5,535 nucleotides of DNA from Brevundimonas sp. Lineage in GTDB: Bacteria; Pseudomonadota; Alphaproteobacteria; Caulobacterales; Caulobacteraceae. The position numbers and the translations under genes are program-made. Under the pieces are notes generated by a model that saw nothing but the letters and a program-made list of their open reading frames with translations, made no database searches and was not told the origin of the DNA. The stretch's first letter is position 1; the number at the start of each line of letters is the position of its first letter. The stretch covers positions 1-5,535 of the forward strand of contig JALAGW010000049.1 of the NCBI GenBank assembly GCA_022712235.1. The letters are read 5' to 3'. Below, one piece after another: positions 1 to 5,535 of the stretch.

Positions 1-38
1 ATGGGAGAACTCCGCGAGGGGGCAGACAGACCCCGGCG

Positions 39-60
39 CTTTACGCCGATCCGGCGAAAG
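39..60 (-). terminator. Possible hairpin terminator after the repressor gene (weak)
   Basis: Read on the minus strand, CTTT-CGCCG-GAT-CGGCG-T-AAAG can fold into a nine-pair stem with one bulged base and a three-base loop. It starts 15 nt after the repressor stop codon, where the end of the emrA-emrB-repressor transcript is expected. There is no run of U after the stem; the following bases are GC-rich. It is therefore not a textbook intrinsic terminator and may only be a Rho-dependent or RNA-stabilising structure. A competing five-pair stem (34-38 with 44-48) uses the same CGCCG segment. The rest of 1-75 shows no supported gene. Confidence 0.25.
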
Positions 61-75
61 GGCCAAACCGGAGGG

Positions 76-675
76 CTAATCCGGGGCGAAGGCGCGGATG
101 AAGCGGCGAGCGGTTTCGCGGGCGCGGGCCGGGGTATCGTCGGTCTTGGGGGGGGGCAGGCCCAGGACCGCGCGCAGGTGGCCGTGGCCCAGGACCATGC
201 CGGCGAACATCTCGGCGGCGGCGGCGGGGTCGGGCACGGACAGCAGGCCCAAACGGTCCTGCTCGGTCAGCCAGGCGGCGATGCGGCGCACGCTCTCGCC
301 CGGCCCGGCGTCATAGATGGCGCGGGCCAGTTCGGGGGCTTCGGGCGACATCAGGGCCACCCCGCGCAGGGAGGCGCCCTTGCCCTCGCGACAGATCTTG
401 CTGATCAGGGTCTCGGCGATGGCGGTCAGGACCTCTTCGGGCGGGGCGCCGGACTTCAACGGCGCGGTCACCGCGTCCGAGCGCTGGGCCGCCAGGGCCC
501 GGCCGATGTCGGTCTTGGTGGGAAAGCGGTTGTAGAGGGTCTGTTTCGACACCCCCGCGCGCCTGGCGATCTCGGTCATTGAGGCGCCCGCCCCCTTTTC
601 CACGAACAGGTCCGAAGCGGCCTGAAGAATGGCCGCGCTCTTGAGCGCGTCGATCTGACCGGGGGCGCGGGGCAT
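76..675 (-). CDS. TetR/AcrR-family transcriptional repressor, AefR-like C-terminal domain
   Basis: This 199-residue protein has the length and layout of a TetR-family repressor. Residues about 15-61 form the N-terminal helix-turn-helix domain: a helix with AILQAASDLFVEKG, then SMTEIARRAGVSKQTLYNRF, where the GVSKQTLYNRF stretch is the recognition helix, followed by the usual PTKTDI. The remaining all-helical part (about 80-170, with SPEAPELARAIYDAGP and AEMFAGMVLGHG) resembles the AefR-like C-terminal ligand-binding and dimerisation domain. It is the last gene of the emrA-emrB operon: its ATG lies one base after the emrB TGA, with only a weak AGAG about 12 nt upstream, so translation is probably coupled to emrB. 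By family knowledge and context it most likely represses this efflux operon, and hence itself, until a pump substrate binds. The specific ligand cannot be inferred. A nine-C tract encodes Pro174-Pro176. Confidence 0.93.
   Translation of the reverse strand: MPRAPGQIDALKSAAILQAASDLFVEKGAGASMTEIARRAGVSKQTLYNRFPTKTDIGRALAAQRSDAVTAPLKSGAPPEEVLTAIAETLISKICREGKGASLRGVALMSPEAPELARAIYDAGPGESVRRIAAWLTEQDRLGLLSVPDPAAAAEMFAGMVLGHGHLRAVLGLPPPKTDDTPARARETARRFIRAFAPD
148..156 (-). repeat. Nine-base C homopolymer inside the repressor gene
   Basis: Nine consecutive C on the coding strand (G on the plus strand) form exactly three CCC proline codons, residues 174-176 of the repressor. It was the longest single-base run I noticed while reading the window. 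Loss of one C would remove the normal stop and leave an open frame to the window edge. Gain of one C would move the stop to the TAA at 43-41. Either change would replace the last 23 residues. Confidence 0.9.
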
Positions 676-676
676 G

Positions 677-2269
677 TCAGTGCATCTCTGACGGTTCAGC
701 CGAGGGGTTCGGCTTGCCCGGCTTGGACAGCAGGGTGACGAAGGCGGCGCAGGCGCAGGCTATGGCCAGCAGGGCGAAGGCGTCGCCGAAGGCCAGGGTC
801 GTCGCCTGCTTCTGCAGCATGCCGTAGAAGGCCTTCATCGCCGAGGCTTGGGGGTCGATGGAGCCCGAGAAGCGCTGGGCCAGGCCGGCGATCATGTTCC
901 TGACGGCGACGTCGGACTGATTGATGGAGCTGGTCAGCTCGACCTTGTGCAGGGCCGAGTTCTGGGTCAGGGAGGTGTTGAGAATGGCCAGGCCGAAGGC
1001 GCCGCCGACATTGCGCGACAGGTTCACCAGGCCCGAGGCGTTCTTGACCATGTGCGGGGGCAGGGTGGACATGGTCACCTGCTGGGAGGCGATCATGGCG
1101 ATCATGACGCCGCAGCCGCGCACGGCCTGAACCCCGGCGAACTCCCAGAAGCCCCACTCGTCCGTGACCAGGCGCGCGTCCCACATGCCCCAGGCGCACA
1201 GGATGAAGCCGAGGAACATCAGGATGCGCGGATCGAGCAGCCGCACCAGACGCCCGGCGAAGGGCGCCGTGGCGAACATGGCCAGACCGGAGACCACCAT
1301 GGTGGTGCCGACCTCGGCCGCCGAATAGTCGCGCACCCGACCCAGGAACAGCGGCAGCAGGAAGGTGCCGCCGAACAGGGCCGCGCCGACGATGAAGGTC
1401 ATGATGACCCCGACCACGAAGTTGCGGTTGGCGAAGGCGCGCAGCTCGACGATCGGATTGTAATAGACCAGCGAGCGCCAGATGAAGGCCGGGCCGCAGA
1501 CGGCGGCGACCAGGGCGAGCAACAGGATGTGGTCGTCGGCGAACCAGTCGTTCTTGGCCCCTTCCTCCAGCACGAATTGCAGGCTCATCAGGAAGGCGGC
1601 CATCAGGCCCAGGCCCCACCAGTCGAAGCCCTTGGCCAGCGAGGCGTCGCCCTTGTCGAAATGGGCGTAGCGGCCGACCAGAAACAGGACGATCACGCCG
1701 GGGAAGACGTTGATGAAGAAGAGCCAGCGCCAGCTGAGCGCCTCGGTCAGGTGACCGCCCAGGGTCGGGCCGACCGTCGGGGCCAGGGTGACGATCAGAC
1801 CCATGATGACGCTGGCGGTGACGCGTTTCTCGGGCGGGAAGGCGGTGAAGGCCACGGCGAAGACGGTCGGGATCATGGCCCCGCCGAGGAAGCCCTGCAG
1901 AGCGCGGAAGAAGATCATCATCTCGACCGACGACGACAGGCCGACGGCCACGCTCATGATCAGGAAGCCGACGCAGGAGGCCAGGAACAGCTTCTGCGTG
2001 CCCCACAGGCGCGACAGGTATCCCGACAGGGGGATCATCACGACCTCGGGGATCAGATAGGCGGTCTGGATCCAGCTGATCTCGTCGGCCGAGGCGCCGA
2101 CCCCGGCCTGAATCTGGGGCAGGGAGGCGGCGACGATCTGGATGTCCAGGATGGCCATGAACTGGCCGATGACCATGCCGGCGAAGCCGAGCAGAAGGAC
2201 CGGCCAGTTGATCTCCGGCCGGGCGGTCGCGTCGGCCGGAGCGCCCGCCGGAACGGCGGCGTCGGTCAC
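677..2269 (-). CDS. emrB: EmrB-type drug efflux transporter (MFS, DHA2 family, 14 TM)
   Basis: This 530-residue inner-membrane protein has the size and about 14 hydrophobic segments of the DHA2 drug:proton antiporters. Visible motifs are TM1 AILDIQIVAASLPQI (about 39-53, with the membrane Asp42 typical of the family), the motif-A-like loop GYLSRLWGTQKLF (83-95), motif B RALQGFLGG (122-130), motif C TVGPTLGG (165-172) and WRWLFFINVFPG (180-191). A long periplasmic loop (about 432-488) precedes the last helix, as is usual in EmrB. It should export hydrophobic drugs or toxic metabolites using the proton gradient, together with EmrA and a TolC-like channel. The start is GTG, overlapping the emrA TGA as GTGA (4 nt); there is no clear Shine-Dalgarno, so translational coupling is likely. 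Next in-frame Met codons fall inside TM1, so they are poor alternatives. The actual substrate is unknown. Confidence 0.95.
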   Translation of the reverse strand: MTDAAVPAGAPADATARPEINWPVLLLGFAGMVIGQFMAILDIQIVAASLPQIQAGVGASADEISWIQTAYLIPEVVMIPLSGYLSRLWGTQKLFLASCVGFLIMSVAVGLSSSVEMMIFFRALQGFLGGAMIPTVFAVAFTAFPPEKRVTASVIMGLIVTLAPTVGPTLGGHLTEALSWRWLFFINVFPGVIVLFLVGRYAHFDKGDASLAKGFDWWGLGLMAAFLMSLQFVLEEGAKNDWFADDHILLLALVAAVCGPAFIWRSLVYYNPIVELRAFANRNFVVGVIMTFIVGAALFGGTFLLPLFLGRVRDYSAAEVGTTMVVSGLAMFATAPFAGRLVRLLDPRILMFLGFILCAWGMWDARLVTDEWGFWEFAGVQAVRGCGVMIAMIASQQVTMSTLPPHMVKNASGLVNLSRNVGGAFGLAILNTSLTQNSALHKVELTSSINQSDVAVRNMIAGLAQRFSGSIDPQASAMKAFYGMLQKQATTLAFGDAFALLAIACACAAFVTLLSKPGKPNPSAEPSEMH

Positions 2270-3378
2270 TGGGCCGCGTCCAGGGACGCGGTTTCAACCT
2301 GGCCCAGATGGGCGTCGGCGAAGGCGGCGCCGCCCTGGCTCTTGAGATCCACCTTGACCTCGACCGACAGGCCGGGGCGCAGGGCGACGGGCTCGCCCGA
2401 GGCGCGGCGGTCGACGACGATGCGGACCGGGACGCGCTGGGTGATCTTGGTGAAGTTGCCGGTGGCGTTCTCGACCGGGATCAGGGCGAACTCCGAGCCG
2501 GTGGCCGGGGCGAAGCTGTCGATACGGCCGACGATGGGCTGGCCGGGGAAGGCGTCGGCCTTGATCTCGACCGCCTGGCCCAGGCGCATGCGGCCGACCT
2601 GGGTCTCCTTGAAGTTGGCGACGACATAGGTGTCCTGCAGGGGGACGATGGACATCATCTGTCCGCCGGCCTGAACCACCTGGCCGACGCGGACGCCGCG
2701 GGCGCCGACGACGCCGCCGACGGGGGCGCGGATGACGGTGCGGTCCAGGGTCAGCTGGGCCTGTTCGACCAGGGCCTTGGCCTGTTCGACGGCGGCGACG
2801 CTCTGGCTGCGGGTCGAGCCGAGGACGGCGGCGGTGCGCTGTTCCGCGGTCAGGGCGGCCTGGGCCTGGGCGACCGAGGCGCGGGCGGTTTCAGCCGTGG
2901 CGCGCTGGGTCTCGATGCGCTGCTGGGACACCCAGCCCTCGGCGGCCAGTTTGCCGTAGCGGTCGACCTCGGCGCGGGCCAGGCCGGCCTGGGCCTGGGC
3001 CTGGGTCACGGCGGCGGCGCGGGCGGCGATGGTGGCCTGTTCCTGTTCGGCGCGGGCGTCGACATTGGCCACGGCGGCGGTCAGGGCAGCCAGATTGGCC
3101 TGGGCCTGGGCCAGGGCGGCCTTGGCGTCGGCGTCGTCCAGACGGGCCAGGACCTGGCCGGCCTCGACGCGCTGGTTGTCCCTGACCAGGACCTCGACGA
3201 CCGAGCCGCTGATGCGCGGACTGACCAGAACCGTGTCGGCCTGGACGAAGGCGTTGTCGGTCGCCTCCCAGCGCTGCTTGCCCTGCCACCAGACCACGCC
3301 GCCGGCGATCAGGGCGAGGCCGACGACGCCGCCGACGATCAGGGGCAGGCGTTTCTTCAGATTGGCGGGGAGGGCCAT
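2266..3378 (-). CDS. emrA: EmrA-type membrane fusion protein (HlyD family)
   Basis: This 370-residue periplasmic adaptor links the EmrB pump to an outer-membrane channel. A short basic N terminus (KKR, 8-10) is followed by a single membrane anchor (about 11-31). Next come the first half of the biotinyl-lipoyl domain (VSPRISGSVVEVLVRDNQRVEAGQVLARL, about 52-80), a long Ala/Gln-rich coiled-coil hairpin (about 83-209), the second lipoyl half (TVIRAPVGGVVG...VGQVVQAGGQ, about 214-240) and a beta-barrel with NFKETQVGRMRLGQ (255-268) and GNFTKITQRVPVRI (307-320). The last motif is characteristic of EmrA. The length is close to that of E. coli EmrA. It is the first gene of the operon, with an ATG start preceded only by a weak GCGAG about 10 nt upstream. 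The promoter and probable operator lie within 60 bp upstream. It overlaps emrB by 4 nt, as expected for partners made in fixed ratio. Confidence 0.95.
   Translation of the reverse strand: MALPANLKKRLPLIVGGVVGLALIAGGVVWWQGKQRWEATDNAFVQADTVLVSPRISGSVVEVLVRDNQRVEAGQVLARLDDADAKAALAQAQANLAALTAAVANVDARAEQEQATIAARAAAVTQAQAQAGLARAEVDRYGKLAAEGWVSQQRIETQRATAETARASVAQAQAALTAEQRTAAVLGSTRSQSVAAVEQAKALVEQAQLTLDRTVIRAPVGGVVGARGVRVGQVVQAGGQMMSIVPLQDTYVVANFKETQVGRMRLGQAVEIKADAFPGQPIVGRIDSFAPATGSEFALIPVENATGNFTKITQRVPVRIVVDRRASGEPVALRPGLSVEVKVDLKSQGGAAFADAHLGQVETASLDAAQ
2758..3120 (-). repeat. Degenerate Ala-Gln repeats encoding the EmrA coiled-coil hairpin
   Basis: Short near-identical units recur here: GGCCTGGGCCTGGGC-type stretches on the plus strand near 2858-2871, 2987-3005 and 3097-3112, plus CCTGTTCGAC twice (2760-2769 and 2780-2789). 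They encode repeated AQAQA and VEQA units of the EmrA coiled coil (residues about 88-210). The cause is repeated heptads and strong codon bias rather than a mobile or tandem repeat, but the units could support slippage or misassembly. Confidence 0.5.
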
Positions 3379-3408
3379 GGGGAGACAGCTCGCTTCGATT
3401 TCGGCGCG

Positions 3409-3437
3409 TAAAATGGACAGGACCGTCCAGAATACAA
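3409..3437 (-). promoter_or_regulatory. Probable promoter of the emrA-emrB-repressor operon
   Basis: This is the only A+T-rich island in the emrA upstream region. On the minus strand, TTGTAT (3437-3432) could be a -35 element and CATTTT or ATTTTA (3415-3409) a -10 element, 16-17 nt apart. Each box matches the sigma-70 consensus at only about three or fewer of six positions. The call therefore rests mainly on position (about 30-60 nt before the emrA ATG) and on the inverted repeat filling the spacer. The start site is not known. Confidence 0.4.
3414..3429. promoter_or_regulatory. Candidate TetR-family operator, TGGAC-N6-GTCCA
   Basis: Two perfect five-base arms, TGGAC (3414-3418) and GTCCA (3425-3429), flank a six-base centre and form a 16-bp dyad. 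It lies between the proposed -35 and -10 boxes, 35 nt upstream of the emrA ATG. TetR-family repressors bind as dimers to inverted repeats of about this size and usually block the promoter. The repressor encoded at the end of the same operon is the obvious candidate ligand. On the minus strand the dyad is followed at once by TTTT, so it could alternatively act as a short intrinsic terminator for the upstream amidohydrolase gene. Confidence 0.45.
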
Positions 3438-3441
3438 GGGG

Positions 3442-3466
3442 CGCCTGCGCGATTTCGTCGCAGGCG
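3442..3466 (-). terminator. Stem-loop downstream of the amidohydrolase gene, possible terminator
   Basis: CGCCTGCG (3442-3449) and CGCAGGCG (3459-3466) form a perfect, GC-rich eight-pair stem with a nine-base loop, starting 21 nt after the amidohydrolase stop codon. On the minus strand the bases that follow are CCCCTTGTATTC, with only a broken T stretch. It is a plausible but imperfect intrinsic terminator that would separate the amidohydrolase transcript from the emrA operon. Confidence 0.45.
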
Positions 3467-3475
3467 TGGCCCCGG

Positions 3476-3487
3476 CGCCGCGCGCGG
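3476..3487. repeat. 12-bp GC-only motif, copy 1 (second copy at 4959-4970)
   Basis: CGCCGCGCGCGG occurs here, next to the stop codon of the amidohydrolase gene, and again identically upstream of that gene at 4959-4970. Its inner CCGCGCGCGG is self-complementary. In such GC-rich DNA this may be chance; no function is claimed. Confidence 0.35.
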
Positions 3488-4885
3488 CTAGTCCGCAGAG
3501 GCCTGGAAGGCCGTCCGCTGGAAGGCCCCGCCGCGCTTCACCGTGAACCGGAGGCTGCGCAGGTTGGCGACGTCGGCTGCGGGGTCGGCGGCGACGAAGA
3601 TGAAGTTGGCCAGCTTGCCCGCTTCGATCGTGCCCATGTCCTGGGACTGGTTCACGGTGCGGGCGGCGGTGCGGGTGGCGGCGACGAGGACGTCGGCGGG
3701 CGTCATGCCGACGGCGTTCTGAAGCAGCTCCATCTCCTCGATCAGAGCCGGCCAGGCGTCGCTGTCGGGCGTTTCGCCGTCGGTGCCGGCCGATATAGCC
3801 ACTCCGGCACGATAGGCCTGACGGGTCAGGGCGAAGACCATGGGACCGGAGCAGATCGGCTGACGCGCGCCGGGCGCGGCGGCGGCCCGGTCCTGTTCGG
3901 CATAGACCCGGACGGTGGCGTCCAGAACAATGTCCTTGTCGCGCATCTGCTCCAGCAGGCCCTGCACCACGGGATTGTCGCCGTCGAGGAAGGGGGCGCG
4001 GTCGATGGGGGTGCGGCTGGCGTAGCTGACGGGGCGATCCGCCGGAGCCTGGGCCTGATGGGCCAGGATGCAGGCGTGGGACATGACGTCGGGACCGGCG
4101 GCGATGACCTCTTGCGGGGTGGCCGGATAGACCATGGCGTGGGTCCAGACCGGCACGGCCTGGCGATGGGCCTCGGCGGTGATCCGGGCCACCAGGTCGC
4201 CGGGCAGGTCGGCGTAGATCTTGATGCCGGTCGCGGACGTGCCGCGCGCCATGGCCACGGCCAGCGGCAGGTCGGTGTCCGGCGTGATCGCCTGCATCCA
4301 CGGCGTCCGGCCGGCGACGGCCCCGGCGCTGACGGCCTGGGTGCGGGGGTCCTTGAAGAAGCCTTCGCCCGCCATCAGGGCGGCGTAGTAGATGTCGGGC
4401 GAGGGGACTTCGCCAACCCGCGCCTGACGCGCCAGCTCGCCGACCGAGCGCAGGTCGTCGGCCATGCCGCGCACGGCGGTGACCCCGGAATAGAGCCAGC
4501 GCCGCATTTGCGCCCGCGCCGACTCGGCGTCGGGCGGGGTGGCGACATGGACGTGGGTGTCGATCAGGCCGGGCAGGACATAGAGGCCCGCGACGTCGAC
4601 CGTCTCGGCGCCCTCCGGCAGGGGATCGCGGTCCGGCTGGACCGCCAGAATCCGTTCGCCGCGGGTGACGAGGGTCAGGCCGGAGCGCGACGGGGCGCCC
4701 GTTGCGTCGAACAGGACGGCGCCGCGATAGGCGACGGTTCTCGGCTCGGCGGGCGCGGTCGGAGATTGCGCCGGCGCGCCGTGCCAGGCGGCGAAGGGAT
4801 CGTGGGCGACGGCCGCGCCCGCGGTCAGCGTCGTCGCCAGAACCGCCAGAGCGGCGCTGGCCAGCCAGGTCCTGATGGTCGTCAT
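3488..4885 (-). CDS. Exported metal-dependent amidohydrolase (imidazolonepropionase/Xaa-Pro dipeptidase-like, COG1228 type)
   Basis: This 465-residue protein starts with a Sec signal peptide: Arg5, a hydrophobic core (about 7-22), and AVA before His28, giving predicted cleavage after Ala27. The mature enzyme should be periplasmic. The amidohydrolase fold is clear: a small beta domain at both ends (YRGAVLFDATG, 53-63; GTIEAGKLANFIFVAADP, 418-435) around a TIM barrel. Likely metal ligands are all present: the HxH pair in GLIDTHVHV (His111, His113), Lys222 in GIKIYAD (probably the carbamylated bridging lysine), His249 in WTHAMVY, His270 in MSHACI and Asp369 in SAGTDGE. The family hydrolyses amide or peptide-type bonds, and some relatives are dipeptidases or Arg/Lys carboxypeptidases; the substrate here cannot be read from sequence. 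ATG at 4885 is chosen for its strong GGGGGAG site 8 nt upstream and because the signal peptide begins there. A longer in-frame extension to 5188 would run antisense into nth and is unlikely. Confidence 0.9.
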   Translation of the reverse strand: MTTIRTWLASAALAVLATTLTAGAAVAHDPFAAWHGAPAQSPTAPAEPRTVAYRGAVLFDATGAPSRSGLTLVTRGERILAVQPDRDPLPEGAETVDVAGLYVLPGLIDTHVHVATPPDAESARAQMRRWLYSGVTAVRGMADDLRSVGELARQARVGEVPSPDIYYAALMAGEGFFKDPRTQAVSAGAVAGRTPWMQAITPDTDLPLAVAMARGTSATGIKIYADLPGDLVARITAEAHRQAVPVWTHAMVYPATPQEVIAAGPDVMSHACILAHQAQAPADRPVSYASRTPIDRAPFLDGDNPVVQGLLEQMRDKDIVLDATVRVYAEQDRAAAAPGARQPICSGPMVFALTRQAYRAGVAISAGTDGETPDSDAWPALIEEMELLQNAVGMTPADVLVAATRTAARTVNQSQDMGTIEAGKLANFIFVAADPAADVANLRSLRFTVKRGGAFQRTAFQASAD

Positions 4886-4988
4886 GTCCGTGTCTCCCCC
4901 GAGCGTCTCCGTCCGGTTTGGGTCATCGCGGGGCGGGGAGCAAGCCGGAAGACGTTGACGCCGCGCGCGGGGAAGGCGAAGCGAGGGC
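4886..4988. other. Divergent intergenic region between the amidohydrolase gene and nth
   Basis: These 103 bp must hold the start signals for both divergent genes. Apart from the Shine-Dalgarno of the amidohydrolase, I see no convincing promoter. TTGACG at 4955-4960 resembles a -35 box facing nth, but nothing like a -10 box follows at 16-18 nt. A short unit GGAGAC occurs twice on the minus strand before the amidohydrolase start (4893-4898 and 4906-4911). The second copy of the CGCCGCGCGCGG motif is at 4959-4970. Confidence 0.5.
4894..4900 (-). promoter_or_regulatory. Strong ribosome binding site that fixes the amidohydrolase start
   Basis: GGGGGAG on the minus strand lies 8 nt before the ATG at 4885. 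It is the clearest Shine-Dalgarno sequence of any gene in the window and supports this start, with its signal peptide, over upstream in-frame codons. Confidence 0.75.
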
Positions 4989-5535
4989 ATGGCTGTTCGT
5001 CCACGTTCCCCATCCAAGGCTGTCCGCGCCGCTCTGACGCCGCCAAAAGGCAAGCGGTCGCGTGCGCCCAAGACCGCGCCGGTCGGGGCGGTGATCGGCT
5101 GGCCGCCGGACGAGGACCGGGTCGAGGAAATCTTCGTGCGCCTGTCGGGGGTCATGCCGGACCCCAAGACCGAGCTGGACTTCGTCAATCCCTATACCCT
5201 GGTGGTGGCCGTGGCCCTGTCGGCCCAGGCGACCGATGTGGGGGTCAACAAGGCGACCAAGGCCCTGTTCGCGATCGCCGACACGCCGCAGAAGATGCTG
5301 GCCCTGGGCGAGGAGGGGCTGATCCCCCTTATCGCTTCGATCGGCCTTTATCGCACCAAGGCGAAGAACGTCATCGCGGCCGCCCGGATGCTGGTCGAAC
5401 AGCACGGCGGCGAGGTTCCGCTGAACCGCGCCGACCTGCAGGCCCTGCCCGGCGTGGGGCGCAAGACCGCCAGCGTGGTGCTGAACGAACTGGGGATCGA
5501 GCCGGCCATCGCCGTGGACACCCACGTCTTTCGCG
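4989..5535 (+). CDS. nth: Endonuclease III (DNA glycosylase/AP lyase), 3' end outside the window
   Basis: The first 182 residues of a bifunctional base-excision repair enzyme that removes oxidised pyrimidines and cleaves at the resulting abasic site. The open frame runs unbroken to the window edge. Diagnostic segments are LSAQATDVGVNKAT (77-90, with substrate-pocket Gln80), IGLYRTKAKNV, the helix-hairpin-helix LPGVGRKTASVVL with catalytic Lys159, and IAVDTHVFR with catalytic Asp177. The Lys-Asp spacing of 18 matches E. coli Nth (Lys120, Asp138). The C-terminal four-cysteine iron-sulfur loop should follow beyond the window. Compared with E. coli Nth there are about 39 extra N-terminal residues, rich in Arg/Lys/Pro with no acidic residue before Asp41. 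ATG 4989 has GAGGG too close and GGAAGG about 12 nt upstream, so the start is uncertain. In-frame GTG 5091 would give a protein closer to the E. coli length. Confidence 0.95.
   Translation, partial: MAVRPRSPSKAVRAALTPPKGKRSRAPKTAPVGAVIGWPPDEDRVEEIFVRLSGVMPDPKTELDFVNPYTLVVAVALSAQATDVGVNKATKALFAIADTPQKMLALGEEGLIPLIASIGLYRTKAKNVIAAARMLVEQHGGEVPLNRADLQALPGVGRKTASVVLNELGIEPAIAVDTHVFR

Noticed and set aside
1..582. 193-codon open frame on the plus strand opposite the repressor gene
   Set aside because: It is Gly-rich with no motif, while the opposite strand encodes a clear helix-turn-helix repressor. The first 75 bases alone give no independent support for a gene.
696..2297. 533-codon open frame on the minus strand overlapping emrB in another frame
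   Set aside because: The product is an Arg/Pro/Gly-rich string typical of an off-frame reading of a GC-rich gene; emrB in its own frame shows all family motifs.
848..2629. 593-codon open frame on the plus strand, antisense to emrB and the end of emrA
   Set aside because: The translation is Gly/Gln/Asp/His-rich with no recognisable motif and spans two well-supported genes on the other strand. Long antisense open frames are common at this GC content.
2308..3411. 367-codon open frame on the plus strand opposite emrA
   Set aside because: It is a low-complexity Gly/Leu/Asp-rich translation mirroring the Ala/Gln codons of emrA, with no family features.
4955..4983. TTGACG as the -35 box of an nth promoter
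   Set aside because: No acceptable -10 sequence follows at 16-18 nt (GAAGCG at 17 nt), and the implied start would fall on the ATG itself.
4886..5188. Extension of the amidohydrolase start to 5188, giving 566 residues
   Set aside because: The added 101 residues lie antisense to the start of nth, look like random GC-rich coding, and would bury the signal peptide. The ATG at 4885 has a strong ribosome binding site.
4923..5525. 200-codon open frame on the minus strand opposite nth
   Set aside because: It is a shadow of the nth reading frame, which carries intact catalytic motifs on the plus strand.
1..5535. Mobile elements, CRISPR arrays, tRNA or rRNA genes
   Set aside because: I saw no transposase motifs, terminal inverted repeats, regular spacer-repeat patterns or tRNA-like folds. 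Nearly all the sequence is accounted for by five conventional genes.

Overview
The window is an ordinary, gene-dense, very GC-rich stretch of bacterial chromosome. It holds four complete protein genes on the minus strand and the 5' part of one gene on the plus strand. Base composition, tightly packed genes, an EmrAB pump with a TetR-type repressor, an exported amidohydrolase and a long-tailed endonuclease III suggest an alphaproteobacterium. Caulobacterales, perhaps Brevundimonas or a relative, is my best guess from general resemblance; no database search was possible.

Layout from left to right. Positions 1-75 hold no gene I can support, only a small hairpin just downstream of the repressor stop. 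Positions 76-3378 (minus strand) are a compact three-gene operon read right to left: emrA (membrane fusion protein), emrB (14-helix DHA2 major facilitator pump), then a TetR/AcrR-family repressor with an AefR-like C-terminal half. emrA and emrB overlap by 4 nt (GTGA). The emrB stop and the repressor start are separated by one base. Positions 3379-3487 contain the likely operon promoter, with an inverted repeat TGGAC-N6-GTCCA that looks like a repressor operator. They also contain a stem-loop that may terminate the upstream gene. Positions 3488-4885 (minus strand) encode a secreted metal-dependent amidohydrolase with a Sec signal peptide and a complete set of metal-ligand residues. After a 103-bp divergent intergenic region, 4989-5535 (plus strand) encodes the first 182 residues of endonuclease III (Nth), including both catalytic residues. 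Its C-terminal iron-sulfur region lies beyond the window.

Working model. EmrA and EmrB would form an inner-membrane and periplasmic drug-efflux assembly that needs a TolC-type outer-membrane channel encoded elsewhere. The distal repressor probably senses a pump substrate and represses its own operon through the inverted repeat, giving negative feedback. The amidohydrolase acts in the periplasm on an unknown amide or peptide-like compound; a link with the pump is only suggested by adjacency. nth is a DNA-repair housekeeping gene on the opposite strand.

I found no mobile element, CRISPR array, RNA gene or clearly new system. The points most worth checking are the promoter/operator palindrome and a run of nine C residues inside the repressor gene.
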